37,920 bases of DNA from Methanobacteriota archaeon (GTDB lineage Archaea; Thermoplasmatota; Poseidoniia; Poseidoniales; Poseidoniaceae), in contig NZRR01000043.1 in NCBI GenBank assembly GCA_002696315.1, forward strand, positions 44,555-82,474. Reading direction: 5' to 3'. The notes beneath the pieces are model-generated. The model ran no database searches, was not told where the DNA came from, and worked only from the letters and a program-made list of their open reading frames with translations. Below, one piece after another: positions 1 to 8,236 of this stretch. The translations under genes and the position numbers were made by a program. The stretch's first letter is position 1. The number at the start of each line of letters is the position of its first letter.

Positions 1-265
1 TTTTTTGGCTCCTTATGTTAAAAGTTCTAAAGTAAAATTAGGATGTAAATACATAAATGAATATAATATTAATGAAAATGGTACAATTTTGGTTATTGCT
101 TCTATTGAAGAATTGCATATAGAAGATGGTGTGTTAAAAGAGGATGGTTGGATTAAATTAGATGAGATTGGAACGGTTACAATAAATGGATTAGATGCAT
201 ATATGAAAACTGAATTTATTGAGAGATTTGACTATGCTAGACCTAAACTTGAAGGGGGGGATTAA
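1..265 (+). CDS. C-terminal part of an unknown protein, cut by the left edge
   Basis: The reading frame is open to the first bases of the window and ends at the TAA at 263-265, so this is most likely the 3' end of a longer gene. The visible 86 or so residues are soluble, mixed charged and beta-rich in appearance. They include a lysine-rich start and the phrase KEDGWIKLDEIGTVTINGLDAY cut into short strands. I do not recognise a family. A TTG at 5-7 could be a start but has no visible ribosome site before it. The downstream cupredoxin probably starts only a few bases after this stop, so the two may be co-transcribed. Confidence 0.55.
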   Translation, partial: FLAPYVKSSKVKLGCKYINEYNINENGTILVIASIEELHIEDGVLKEDGWIKLDEIGTVTINGLDAYMKTEFIERFDYARPKLEGGD

Positions 266-267
266 TT

Positions 268-765
268 CTGAAATTTAAAATTGTAATTTTAGTTTCTTTA
301 TCGATGATACTTTGTGGTAATATTGGATTAATAAACGATGAGGGGGTTGAGCATACCGTTATTGTTGATGGGACAAACCTAAGATTTTCGCCTGATAGTT
401 TGACTATTAATGAAGGTGATAGTGTTCGTTTTTTGTGGGAGGGGGAATTATTACCACATAATTCTGTAGAAGAAAATGGGTTATTTGATTCGGGTGATCC
501 TGAAACAGATGTTGATTATTTGTATACATTTAATTATACACAATCGGGAACTTATGATTTTTTTTGTGAACCTCATGAAGATGTTGGAATGGTAGGGGAA
601 ATAACTGTATTAAATATAGAACAAGAAGAGGTTTTGGAACAAAATATTATTGAGATTGATGAAGGAGATAATAATTTTTCATTAATTCCTATTTTTTTAT
701 TATTTTTTATAGGTTTCATTTTGTATAAATCGAGGGTTGTTCCGCCTGAAAATATATTAAAATAA
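268..765 (+). CDS. Membrane-anchored cupredoxin (plastocyanin/azurin-like blue copper protein)
   Basis: This is a small exported electron-transfer protein with a type-1 copper site. Counting from the ATG at 304, the ligands are His52 in PHNS, then Cys88, His91 and Met96 in FFCEPHEDVGM, the usual His...Cys-x2-His-x4-Met order. A cupredoxin beta-sandwich covers about residues 15-105. An acidic spacer follows, then one C-terminal membrane segment (about 125-142) and a short basic tail, so the copper domain should face outside. The ATG at 304 lies inside a hydrophobic signal sequence. Reading upstream in frame gives KFKIVILVSLSMILCG behind a CTG at 268, with a run of G at 254-260 as a possible ribosome site, so I extend the gene to 268 (165 aa). 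The redox partner is unknown. The family call is firm; the start codon is inferred. Confidence 0.8.
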   Translation: MKFKIVILVSLSMILCGNIGLINDEGVEHTVIVDGTNLRFSPDSLTINEGDSVRFLWEGELLPHNSVEENGLFDSGDPETDVDYLYTFNYTQSGTYDFFCEPHEDVGMVGEITVLNIEQEEVLEQNIIEIDEGDNNFSLIPIFLLFFIGFILYKSRVVPPENILK

Positions 766-837
766 TTTTTTAAATTAAAAATAAAATTAAAAATGTGTCA
801 AAAAAAGTAACTAGATTAGGTTCCCAATTGGTTTTGT

Positions 838-1692
838 TTATGTTTTAGTAATTAAATAGAAGGATATTCCCATTATTGGTAAACATAAACAAGAAAAAAG
901 TGTAAAAAATCCATCTTTTTTATAATTAATTTCTATTGTCAATTCTGTTGGTTCAAAACCATCTGATAATAATAACATTATTGAATTTTCAAATTGTTCT
1001 CCACCACAATTACAAAAATATCCGTATGGACTAGGTCCTTGTGAGTTTGGTTTATCATACAAATATATCCAATTTGTCTGGTGTTCATTGCAATCTCCAT
1101 TTAGACCATTACCACAATTAACAATTAATCCCCCTGCATTTGTAACATTTCCGTCTTGATTTCTAAACTGTGTTCCAATCTCTATACGAATACGATCAGC
1201 ATCATCTATTGTTTTGGGTGTTAAATTCATTTCTCGATTATCTGGATCAATAATATTTTTAAGAAATTTTAGATATTGTTCAGAATTTTCTATTTTAATT
1301 TCGTATAAATGGGATTCTTCATAGAACCCTGGGCGAGGTACGATTCCGTGGTAATATACATTAAAATTATTAATTTTCCAATCAAGATTGGGAGAGCTTG
1401 CAGAATCTATAGTGTTTGGATTATTGGTAAAAATATAAGTTTCATTATATTCATAATTTATACTTTCTTCTATTAAAAAAAAGAGAAGGGGGAAAATAAC
1501 CAATAAGAAAAAGACAATATAAGATGGTTTTTTTGGTTTTGTAAATATTTCTATCTCGTTTTCGATAGGTGTAATTATTCCAGTATTTACTGACAAATTT
1601 TTTAATTTTGTTTCTTTTGTTATTGGTAAGGGTAATGTATCCTCACCTTCATTAGATTTGATTATAATTGATTTTGGTTTTTCTTTGGACAT
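838..1692 (-). CDS. Hypothetical two-TM protein with a large extracellular domain
   Basis: A 284-residue protein of no family I recognise. A basic and polar cytoplasmic N-terminus (about 1-56) is followed by a strong membrane segment (about 57-75). A large polar domain (about 76-257) holds several cysteines, including an NCGNG...C pair and the close FCNCGG motif, which could form disulfides or bind a metal outside the cell. A second membrane segment (about 260-280) closes the protein. It follows the SDR gene on the same strand, 14 bases after that stop, so it is probably its operon partner. The gap to the convergent cupredoxin gene (766-837) is T- and A-rich and may serve as terminator for both. 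Confidence 0.7.
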   Translation of the reverse strand: MSKEKPKSIIIKSNEGEDTLPLPITKETKLKNLSVNTGIITPIENEIEIFTKPKKPSYIVFFLLVIFPLLFFLIEESINYEYNETYIFTNNPNTIDSASSPNLDWKINNFNVYYHGIVPRPGFYEESHLYEIKIENSEQYLKFLKNIIDPDNREMNLTPKTIDDADRIRIEIGTQFRNQDGNVTNAGGLIVNCGNGLNGDCNEHQTNWIYLYDKPNSQGPSPYGYFCNCGGEQFENSIMLLLSDGFEPTELTIEINYKKDGFFTLFSCLCLPIMGISFYLITKT

Positions 1693-1706
1693 AGTATCGT
1701 TTCCAT

Positions 1707-2648
1707 TTAAATTATAAATTCCTTACCAATAGCCTCACAGCTTTTTTCCCAAAGTAATGTTATCGTTTTGAAATTATTGTAACTATTTTCTAATTTGAAG
1801 GGTTTCGCTTTTCCCTTCATTGCCATCATTCCCTTACCAGGCCCCCAAAATTGGCCTGATTTGGCTTCAGGTAGGCATATACAACTTAAAATCCCGATAG
1901 AGCCATCTTCTTCACTTTGAGATCTTTTCATCATAAATCTCGTCATTTTTTTTGCCATTCCTCCATCTTTAATTGTTGTAACTTGAAGTTGTGTATTTGA
2001 AAGGCCTGGATGCGCTACTAATGCTTTTATTTTAGAACCTTTTTTCATAAGTTTTTCATGAAGTGCTGCTGTAAATGCGGCATTAGCAAGTTTTGTTTGA
2101 CCGTATCTTTTCCACCTGGCACCACCAAATATCATACTTTTACCATTACCTCCTAAATTTCCTCCATTTTTTTCAAGATATTCTTTTCGTAATTTTTTGA
2201 CTGTAAGTCTGGCAACACTAGAATGATTAACAATACGAGATTCTCCTTTTTCTTCCGCTGTTTTTTCTAATAATTTAAATAAATCACAAACTAAAAGAAA
2301 ATGAGAAAGGTGGTTTGTCTGCATTTGGATATCGAAACCGTCTTCAGTTGCAATGTCAGTTAAAGCCATTACTCCTGCATTATTACAAATAACATCTATT
2401 CCTTCTGGGCATTTTTCAATTATTTTTTCGATGGCTTTACGAACAGATGAAAAAGATTGTAAATCACAATCAATTGTATATACTTCTTTTTTGGGTGATT
2501 TTTCTATAATTTTACTTTGGGCGGTTTTCGATCTTTCGGATGGTCGATTTAACATTATTAATTTCGCTCCAAGTTCTGCGACAGTTTGAGCGGCAACAAA
2601 ACCTGTTCCTGTGGTTGTACCTGTAATTAGAATTGTTTTGTTTTCCAT
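1707..2648 (-). CDS. Short-chain dehydrogenase/reductase (SDR), retinol-dehydrogenase-like
   Basis: A 313-residue classical/extended-like SDR. The nucleotide-binding TGxxxGxG is at residues 9-16 (TGTTTGTG), NNAG at 89-92 follows, and the catalytic Ser is near 143-144. Tyr182 and Lys186 form YxxxK (YGQTK). An Arg at about 35 after the second strand favours NADP(H). The length and the SRIVNHSSVA stretch resemble the retinol dehydrogenase / WWOX-like SDR group, which reduces or oxidises hydrophobic alcohols, ketones or aldehydes; the substrate cannot be read from the sequence. It lies 81 bases after the GGGP synthase gene on the same strand, so a role in lipid metabolism is possible but only inferred. 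Confidence 0.88.
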   Translation of the reverse strand: MENKTILITGTTTGTGFVAAQTVAELGAKLIMLNRPSERSKTAQSKIIEKSPKKEVYTIDCDLQSFSSVRKAIEKIIEKCPEGIDVICNNAGVMALTDIATEDGFDIQMQTNHLSHFLLVCDLFKLLEKTAEEKGESRIVNHSSVARLTVKKLRKEYLEKNGGNLGGNGKSMIFGGARWKRYGQTKLANAAFTAALHEKLMKKGSKIKALVAHPGLSNTQLQVTTIKDGGMAKKMTRFMMKRSQSEEDGSIGILSCICLPEAKSGQFWGPGKGMMAMKGKAKPFKLENSYNNFKTITLLWEKSCEAIGKEFII

Positions 2649-2729
2649 AGATGGTAATTTTTTTTTTAAAATTATGAAAATTTTTAGATTTTATTGTTGG
2701 TTTTTTATAACTCATAGTAATTCCGCTTT

Positions 2730-3533
2730 TTATTTTTTAATTTCATCAATTAATGTTTTTAATTTTATTTTAAGTTGATTATAATCTTCAAAAGATTCTG
2801 TTAGATTTCCAGTAACTATCCAATCAGCACCAGCCAAACAAGCTTTTTTTGCTTGATCTGGAGTTTTAATCCCGCCCCCAACAAAAATTAGACCTTTAAA
2901 TTCTTTTTTCGATGATGAAATTATTTCTTCTGATATTGGTTTATTTGATCCGCTTCCGGCTTCTAGATATAATATTTTAAAATCAAAAAATTTGGCCAAT
3001 CGAGAATATGCGATTGATGTTTCTATGTCAGTTGATTTTATTAAATCTGCATTTCCGACCTCTCCTACTTTCATTCCGGGTTCAAATATTAAATAAGCTG
3101 TAGAAATTGTTTCAATATTATTTTCAAAGATATATTTTGTTGCTTTTAATTGTTCTCTAATTAAATATTTAGTAGAGTTGCTATTCAATAAAGTCATGAA
3201 TAATAAAGCATCGGCACTTTTACTCAATGTACTAGAAGCATTTGGAAACAGTATTACTGGTACAATTGATGTTTGATCTTCAAAGATTCCATTTTGTGTT
3301 GCAGCCCATTGTTGAAGTTCCATAGTCTCTTGAATAATTTCAACTGTTTTTTCAACTGATGTTTTATCTGTGGTTGATCCTCCAACTAATATCAAATCTG
3401 TACCAGATTCAATTGCTATTTGAACTATTTTTGAGGCTTCTTCTGGTGTTTGTTTTTCAGGATCTATTAAGGTTGCATGACTTGGTTTTTTTTGATTTTT
3501 TAAAAATTCAAATACACTATTATATTCATCCAA
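2730..3533 (-). CDS. Geranylgeranylglyceryl phosphate synthase (PcrB/GGGPS family)
   Basis: It makes the first ether bond of archaeal membrane lipids, joining sn-glycerol-1-phosphate to geranylgeranyl diphosphate. The 267-residue TIM barrel has the family hallmark HATLIDPEK near the N-terminus, VGGSTTDK for the first phosphate-binding loop, YLEAGSGSN in the middle, and GGGIKTPDQAKKA with WIVTGN at the C-terminal phosphate site. The frame starts at TTG 3533 with GGAGG on the minus strand at 3547-3551. That 13-base spacing is long, so an in-frame ATT or ATA slightly upstream could be the real start. It follows the ferredoxin and FAD oxidoreductase genes with a 19-base gap, forming an ether-lipid operon. 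Confidence 0.93.
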   Translation of the reverse strand: MDEYNSVFEFLKNQKKPSHATLIDPEKQTPEEASKIVQIAIESGTDLILVGGSTTDKTSVEKTVEIIQETMELQQWAATQNGIFEDQTSIVPVILFPNASSTLSKSADALLFMTLLNSNSTKYLIREQLKATKYIFENNIETISTAYLIFEPGMKVGEVGNADLIKSTDIETSIAYSRLAKFFDFKILYLEAGSGSNKPISEEIISSSKKEFKGLIFVGGGIKTPDQAKKACLAGADWIVTGNLTESFEDYNQLKIKLKTLIDEIKK

Positions 3534-3552
3534 AATTATAATATCGCCTCCA

Positions 3553-4260
3553 TTATTTAGTCGCTTTATTTGCTAAGAAAAATCCCCTGTCTATTGTATT
3601 ATTTGCTAAAATAAGTTCAGACTTAGGAGGATATGTGGATTTCATAATTTCTATAGCTTTAAATTTAATATTTTCAATTTTATCTTTACACACCCAAGTT
3701 TCATTTAATCCATCTTTTTTATTAATTGAAATATGTTTTTCTTCATTTTTAAATTCATTATTATTGGTAGATAAATAACCATACCATTTTACAGAATTAG
3801 AATAGTTAAAGCTAATTATTTTATTTTTGGTATTCATAAAGTCAGTATAATCTGCAGGAAATCCGCTACTCTTCTTTTTATTTCCAGCACAATTAATTAC
3901 AGTTATATTTTCAATTTTAAAAAATTCATTTAATTCTTTATCTGTAATTTTTGATTTTAAATTAATATTACATCCTTTTTTTGTTAATGATATTAAAATT
4001 GATTTTTCTAACCATTCTCTTCTAAAAGAAATAATGTTTTCTTCAAGATTTTCTAAGGTTAATTTTTGCATTTTAATTTTATTAAATATAAATTCGGTAT
4101 TCTTAGAATAAATAGCAATTCCTGGAGATCTAGTAGGTGATCCAATTTCTTGTCTTGCTTCATAAATTGTTATATCAGAAGCTTTAATATTATTTTCAAT
4201 TAATTTAACTGCACAAGAAAGTCCGGTTAATCCTCCACCGATTATAATAATTTCATTCAT
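3553..4260 (-). CDS. Short FAD-dependent oxidoreductase, geranylgeranyl-reductase-like N-terminal part
   Basis: A 235-residue flavoprotein with a clear dinucleotide-binding start: IIIIGGGLTGLSCA at residues 4-17 and an acidic end of the second strand (YEA). The following EIGSPTRSPGIAIYS resembles the substrate/FAD loop of archaeal geranylgeranyl reductases, which saturate isoprenoid chains with electrons from ferredoxin. The neighbours support that role: a ferredoxin overlaps its start by 8 bases and GGGP synthase follows. Odd points are the length, well short of the usual 380-460 residues, and the lack of a recognisable GD...G FAD motif in the C-terminal half. It may be a degenerate or minimal member, or a different FAD enzyme. 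The frame is intact, and I see no missing exon-like piece before the next gene. Confidence 0.7.
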   Translation of the reverse strand: MNEIIIIGGGLTGLSCAVKLIENNIKASDITIYEARQEIGSPTRSPGIAIYSKNTEFIFNKIKMQKLTLENLEENIISFRREWLEKSILISLTKKGCNINLKSKITDKELNEFFKIENITVINCAGNKKKSSGFPADYTDFMNTKNKIISFNYSNSVKWYGYLSTNNNEFKNEEKHISINKKDGLNETWVCKDKIENIKFKAIEIMKSTYPPKSELILANNTIDRGFFLANKATK

Positions 4261-4459
4261 TATTAACTACCTTTAATTCTAATGCAAATACCGGACAAGA
4301 AGGAATACATAATTTACAATGAGTACAATTTTCTTCGTCCACTACTGCTATCTGATTTTCAAGGTCTAGAACAGAAACAGGGCAAAGTCCTATACAGGCT
4401 CCACATCCATAACATAAATCTTCTATTACGTTAAAAATATGACCTTTTAATCTCGCCAT
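4253..4459 (-). CDS. 2[4Fe-4S] ferredoxin
   Basis: A 68-residue ferredoxin with two complete four-cysteine sets: Cys16, 19, 22, 26 (CYGCGACIGLCP) and Cys45, 48, 51, 55 (CTHCKLCIPSCP). It carries low-potential electrons. Its start is 8 bases upstream of the end of overlap with the FAD oxidoreductase, so it is probably the electron donor for that enzyme, as seen for archaeal geranylgeranyl reductases. On the minus strand a TATA-like GGTATAATTT (4488-4497) lies about 30 bases before the ATG and no ribosome site is visible, which fits a leaderless or nearly leaderless transcript starting this lipid operon. Confidence 0.93.
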   Translation of the reverse strand: MARLKGHIFNVIEDLCYGCGACIGLCPVSVLDLENQIAVVDEENCTHCKLCIPSCPVFALELKVVNNE

Positions 4460-4709
4460 CAGTAGGTTCCAAATGTTTTTACTTTAGAAATTATACCCTT
4501 ACCCCTTTATTTCTAGTGGAAATGATGTTGATCTTGAACAATGCAAATCATCATATCATTTCCAATGCAAATTACCTCAATCATTGATTTCGCGAGAACT
4601 AAATAGACTTTATCTTAAAATCCATAATTTATCAATACACATTAATTCCAATGGAAATAAGGGGGTAGGCCCATATGTTGAATAGTACTAATCCTTTCAC
4701 CATGGAATA
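4460..4709. promoter_or_regulatory. Divergent promoter region with four 11-bp repeats and an inverted repeat
   Basis: This is the largest gene-free stretch (250 bases), between the ferredoxin operon and the beta-CASP gene. Four related 11-mers occur on the plus strand: CTAGTGGAAAT at 4513-4523, ACAATGCAAAT at 4538-4548, CCAATGCAAAT at 4562-4572 and CCAATGGAAAT at 4648-4658. The first three are about 25 bases apart. TGGAAATGAT (4517-4526) is perfectly inverted as ATCATTTCCA (4555-4564). A minus-strand TATA-like box is at 4488-4497. The repeats may bind a regulator of one or both operons; no known site is recognised. Confidence 0.5.
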
Positions 4710-6023
4710 ATGGTAATGTATAATCCGACAAGAACAACTAGTTATCCTTCAGATCCAGTAAATAATGGTTTAAGATATCATTTTCTAGGAGGGGGCGAAG
4801 AAGTTGGGAATATAGGATGTGTAATTGAAGATAAGACAGGAACAAAACTACTCTTCGATTATGGATTATCTCCTTCAAAACCACCAAAGTATCCTGCAGC
4901 AGCCCCAAAAGTATCTGATACAATAGTTACACATGCACATATAGATCACATCGGTATGGTACCTTGGTTAAATTCTTCATTTAATACTAAATTGCATGCA
5001 ACAGGATTTACTGCAGATATTTCCAAATTAATGTGGAATGATTGTTATAAAGTTAGTAAAATCGAAGGATATCCACTAGCTTGGGATAAAATAAATGCAG
5101 AAGAGTCACAATCTGCATGGAATAGACATGAATATAATTCAATTAATGAATTAAATGATTGGAGTTGGTGTTTAAGAAGAGCAGGTCATATACCTGGAGC
5201 AGCAATGATAGATATTCAAACACCAGAAAAAAAAGTCCTAATTACAGGAGATTTTGATACTAGAAATTCAAGATTAGTTGAGGGAGCAACTCCTCAAAAA
5301 TGTGATGTTTTATTTATGGAAGGAACTTATGGTGGAAAAGATCATCCAAATAGACAAGAAGAAGAAAAAAGATTTCTTAGATCTGTAGAAAAGGTTGTTG
5401 AAAATAAAGGAACAGTCCTAATTCCATCCTTCGCTATGGGCAGGAGTCAGGATATTTTGATGATATTACAAGATTCTGATTTCGATCTAAATATTCACTA
5501 TGATGGAATGGGAAAAACCATCACTAAAACAATGCTTGAACATCCAGAAATGATTCTTAATCCATCCGCATTAAAATTAGCATTTGGAAATTCGAAAAAA
5601 GTTTCTAGCAAATCGGATCGTAAAAAAGCTCTAGAAGCCGATGTAATTGTTACTACTAGTGGTATGTTAGAAGGAGGACCTGCAATATGGTACCTTAATA
5701 GATTAAGAATGGATAGAAGAAATTCGGTATTTATTACAGGATATCAAGCTGAAGGAACTGGAGGTAGAATGTTACTGGAAAAAAGTAGATTACCTATTTA
5801 TGGTAATATAACTCAAATAGATTTAGAAACAAAAAGGTTTGATTTTTCAACACATGCAGGACATAAAGAATTAGTTGACTTTGCTAAAAAAACTCAGGCA
5901 GAAAATGTAATATTATACCATACAGATAATCAAACAGCCAGACCTCAACTTTCAAAATCTTTAGAAGATTTAGGAATTAATGTACATAGTCCTATGAATA
6001 GAAAAAGTTACATTATTGAATAA
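4710..6023 (+). CDS. Beta-CASP metallo-beta-lactamase ribonuclease, aCPSF2-like
   Basis: A 437-residue RNA-processing nuclease of the metallo-beta-lactamase/beta-CASP group, related to CPSF73 and RNase J. Zinc-site residues are visible: Asp50, the HxHxDH motif at 75-80 (HAHIDH), His160, Asp181, and the C-terminal His404 in LYHTD. The beta-CASP cap contains FAMGRSQDIL (241-250), TTSGMLEGGPA (315-325) and STHAGHKEL with His382 and His385. There are no N-terminal KH domains, so it matches archaeal aCPSF2-type rather than aCPSF1, which performs transcription termination. The likely role is mRNA 3'-end processing or 5'-3' decay in the cytoplasm. The ATG at 4710 is chosen; another ATG two codons later is possible. 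Confidence 0.92.
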   Translation: MVMYNPTRTTSYPSDPVNNGLRYHFLGGGEEVGNIGCVIEDKTGTKLLFDYGLSPSKPPKYPAAAPKVSDTIVTHAHIDHIGMVPWLNSSFNTKLHATGFTADISKLMWNDCYKVSKIEGYPLAWDKINAEESQSAWNRHEYNSINELNDWSWCLRRAGHIPGAAMIDIQTPEKKVLITGDFDTRNSRLVEGATPQKCDVLFMEGTYGGKDHPNRQEEEKRFLRSVEKVVENKGTVLIPSFAMGRSQDILMILQDSDFDLNIHYDGMGKTITKTMLEHPEMILNPSALKLAFGNSKKVSSKSDRKKALEADVIVTTSGMLEGGPAIWYLNRLRMDRRNSVFITGYQAEGTGGRMLLEKSRLPIYGNITQIDLETKRFDFSTHAGHKELVDFAKKTQAENVILYHTDNQTARPQLSKSLEDLGINVHSPMNRKSYIIE

Positions 6024-6027
6024 AAAA

Positions 6028-7614
6028 CTACACATCAGATTTACATTGATATAAATCAACATTAAAAGGATCATTGTATATTTCAATTTCATTTACAGGA
6101 ACCCCATTCGACCAAAATCCCATACTTGTTAGTTCCTCACCATCTTGGAAAAAATATTTCCCAGAAACATTAACAAGCTCTAAATTATTATTAGCAATAC
6201 CAAATAAATAACTTGCTTGAGCATCTATTCTCTTATAATAAGAAAAATCTGCTAAAACATCCCTTATAGTTGTAGCTTGTATATAATGGGAAGCAATTAA
6301 TTTAGGAAAACCCACCCTATCAGAATATATTTTAAGATATTTTACACGACTTTCATTTAAATCCCCAAATCCATCTCTTGTTTTTATTCTATTAAATTCC
6401 CAAACCCCAATACATCTTTCTACAACATTATCATCTTCATATTCAACAACATTTACTATTGTATGTTCAGGTAATAAACTCATATTTCCTCTAAAAGGTT
6501 CATAACTTGAATATACCCACGGTGCCTCTAAATTAATTATAAACGAATCATTACCCCACCCCTTACTAATCGATTCTGTAATGACATACATAGAAACTCC
6601 AGCTCCCATACTATGTCCACCGACCCAAAGATTAGAAGGGTTGAAACTTTCAAAATTATTTTCCAAATAGTCTATACCCAATTGAACACCATCCCAGGCC
6701 ATCGAATATCTCCACTCATGTTGTGGATGATTACTCCCCCCTTCAGAATAAATTAACATTTCAGGATCATATTTTGAAACATCATAATTTGATGTATATT
6801 GTGGGAATATAACTGCAACCCCACGAGAAGCAATTGTTGCTAAAGAATCTGTATAAACCCACTCTTCTTCACCTTCATATCCATGAATATAAATCGCAAG
6901 CGGCATATTTTGAGGGACAGGATCAGGAACATAAATATGAACATTCCAATCATATTCTTTCGACCAATCGGTCATATTTTCAAAAATAAAATCTGAAGGA
7001 TTAATTTTTAATTTCATTTTTTGTACTGCATAATCCCCACCGTTCCCAAAAACATTATTTTTTGTTTCTGGGGGTTCCGGTAAAAAACCAGCTACTGAAG
7101 AGAAATTAGGTAATATTAATACTAGAATAATTAAAAAATAAATACAATTAGAAAATTTCAATAAAATATTTTTTCTTTCGTTAAAAATATTCTGCATTAA
7201 ACTAGAAATTACCAATCCACAACCGATAAAAAATGGCACAGTCACCAAAGCACCAAAGAAAAACCACTCATTTAACAATAAGAAAATTATTGAAAAACAC
7301 AAAAAAATATTTGAAAGAATAGATCCCAAAAAAATAATGTAATTTTTTATTATACTATCATTGATTTTTCTAGAATAATAGAATAAAATTATTGAAAATA
7401 AAATAGTAAATATAATCATTAATTGATACATTCCTCCCCTAATAAATTTTGCAAAAATAACCATATCTTGAGCAATCCAAAATAATGATGTATAAATTGT
7501 AGAACTATCTCCACCACTACCATTAATACCTTTTAAAATTAAAATTAATATAACAATTAAAAATCCAAATATTTGTCCAAATAAAATTGGAAAATTTTGA
7601 ATTTTAAAACTCAT
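6028..7614 (-). CDS. Multi-TM membrane protein with C-terminal alpha/beta hydrolase domain
   Basis: A 528-residue fusion. About five hydrophobic segments fill residues 10-170, and a soluble alpha/beta hydrolase domain covers about 220-510. The hydrolase shows LAIYIHGYEGEE (about 239-250) for the oxyanion region and the nucleophile elbow GHSMGAG with Ser335. Asp and His of the triad should lie in the C-terminal third but cannot be fixed by eye. It could be a membrane-bound esterase, lipase-like or peptide hydrolase acting at the outer face. The stop lies 4 bases past the convergent beta-CASP stop. The substrate is unknown. Confidence 0.8.
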   Translation of the reverse strand: MSFKIQNFPILFGQIFGFLIVILILILKGINGSGGDSSTIYTSLFWIAQDMVIFAKFIRGGMYQLMIIFTILFSIILFYYSRKINDSIIKNYIIFLGSILSNIFLCFSIIFLLLNEWFFFGALVTVPFFIGCGLVISSLMQNIFNERKNILLKFSNCIYFLIILVLILPNFSSVAGFLPEPPETKNNVFGNGGDYAVQKMKLKINPSDFIFENMTDWSKEYDWNVHIYVPDPVPQNMPLAIYIHGYEGEEEWVYTDSLATIASRGVAVIFPQYTSNYDVSKYDPEMLIYSEGGSNHPQHEWRYSMAWDGVQLGIDYLENNFESFNPSNLWVGGHSMGAGVSMYVITESISKGWGNDSFIINLEAPWVYSSYEPFRGNMSLLPEHTIVNVVEYEDDNVVERCIGVWEFNRIKTRDGFGDLNESRVKYLKIYSDRVGFPKLIASHYIQATTIRDVLADFSYYKRIDAQASYLFGIANNNLELVNVSGKYFFQDGEELTSMGFWSNGVPVNEIEIYNDPFNVDLYQCKSDV

Positions 7615-7660
7615 TATTATCTTTCCAATAGTTTAATTTAAAATAGTTTTGTGTTTAAAA

Positions 7661-7894
7661 TTATGATGAACCTTTTGGGTGTATAAACCTTTTAAAAATA
7701 AATCTTGAAAATACCATAGAGAATAATAAAAATATCACAGAATATAATTTTGGCATATTTTCATTAGTAAACAACAACCAAGTAACAAACAATATGCCAG
7801 CACCATAAAAAGCTCTAAATATTGAAAAAATTAGAAAAGAATGTAAAATAGGATTTTCCAAAATAATTTTTTTTATTCTTAAAAAAAAACTCAA
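7661..7894 (-). CDS. Small two-TM membrane protein
   Basis: A 77-residue hydrophobic protein with membrane segments at about 16-40 and 46-67 and basic ends (KRFIHPKG), so both termini are probably cytoplasmic. It lies 46 bases upstream of the hydrolase gene on the same strand and may be co-transcribed with it. No family is recognised. The coding call rests on composition, membrane topology and position. Confidence 0.55.
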   Translation of the reverse strand: MSFFLRIKKIILENPILHSFLIFSIFRAFYGAGILFVTWLLFTNENMPKLYSVIFLLFSMVFSRFIFKRFIHPKGSS

Positions 7895-7951
7895 ACTACA
7901 ACCTCTAAGCAGTCGTATAATTATCTATTTTAAAAAATTAAACACCAAAAT

Positions 7952-8167
7952 TTACATTTTTGATTGATTAAATACAGAATTTGTATGTATTAAAATCCAA
8001 ATAACATTAATTATCGTAGCAGGCGCCAATATAAACAAGAAAGCGATCAACGAACTATTAACAGTTATTGCAACTACAGTGATAAAAGTCAGCAACAACA
8101 ATGTAAATAGGGTATTATTCAGGAAATTTTGCTTCTTCAAATGGTTTGAGATTATTGCTTGTTCCAT
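7952..8167 (-). CDS. Small two-TM membrane protein divergent from proteorhodopsin
   Basis: A 71-residue protein with a short polar N-terminus and two hydrophobic segments (about 18-40 and 42-62). The ATG at 8165-8167 (minus strand) is preceded by TAGGGAGATGGGAAGG, which contains good ribosome-binding purine runs. It shares the 100-base region 8168-8267 with the rhodopsin gene, so the two may be co-regulated. No family is recognised. A role linked to the rhodopsin is only a guess from position. Confidence 0.55.
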   Translation of the reverse strand: MEQAIISNHLKKQNFLNNTLFTLLLLTFITVVAITVNSSLIAFLFILAPATIINVIWILIHTNSVFNQSKM

Positions 8168-8198
8168 AACCTTCCCATCTCCCTACACTATATTAACT

Positions 8199-8234
8199 AG
8201 TGTTTTCGCGCAAAAACGCGAGGTTTTAAACACT
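8199..8234. promoter_or_regulatory. Compound dyad upstream of proteorhodopsin
   Basis: The outer arms AGTGTTT (8199-8205) and AAACACT (8228-8234) are perfectly complementary. Inside them TCGCG (8206-8210) and CGCGA (8217-8221) form a second stem with loop CAAAAA. The element ends three bases before the TATA box, where an archaeal repressor or activator could act on BRE/TATA occupancy. CGCG is rare in this AT-rich DNA. Its function is inferred. Confidence 0.5.
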
Positions 8235-8236
8235 CC

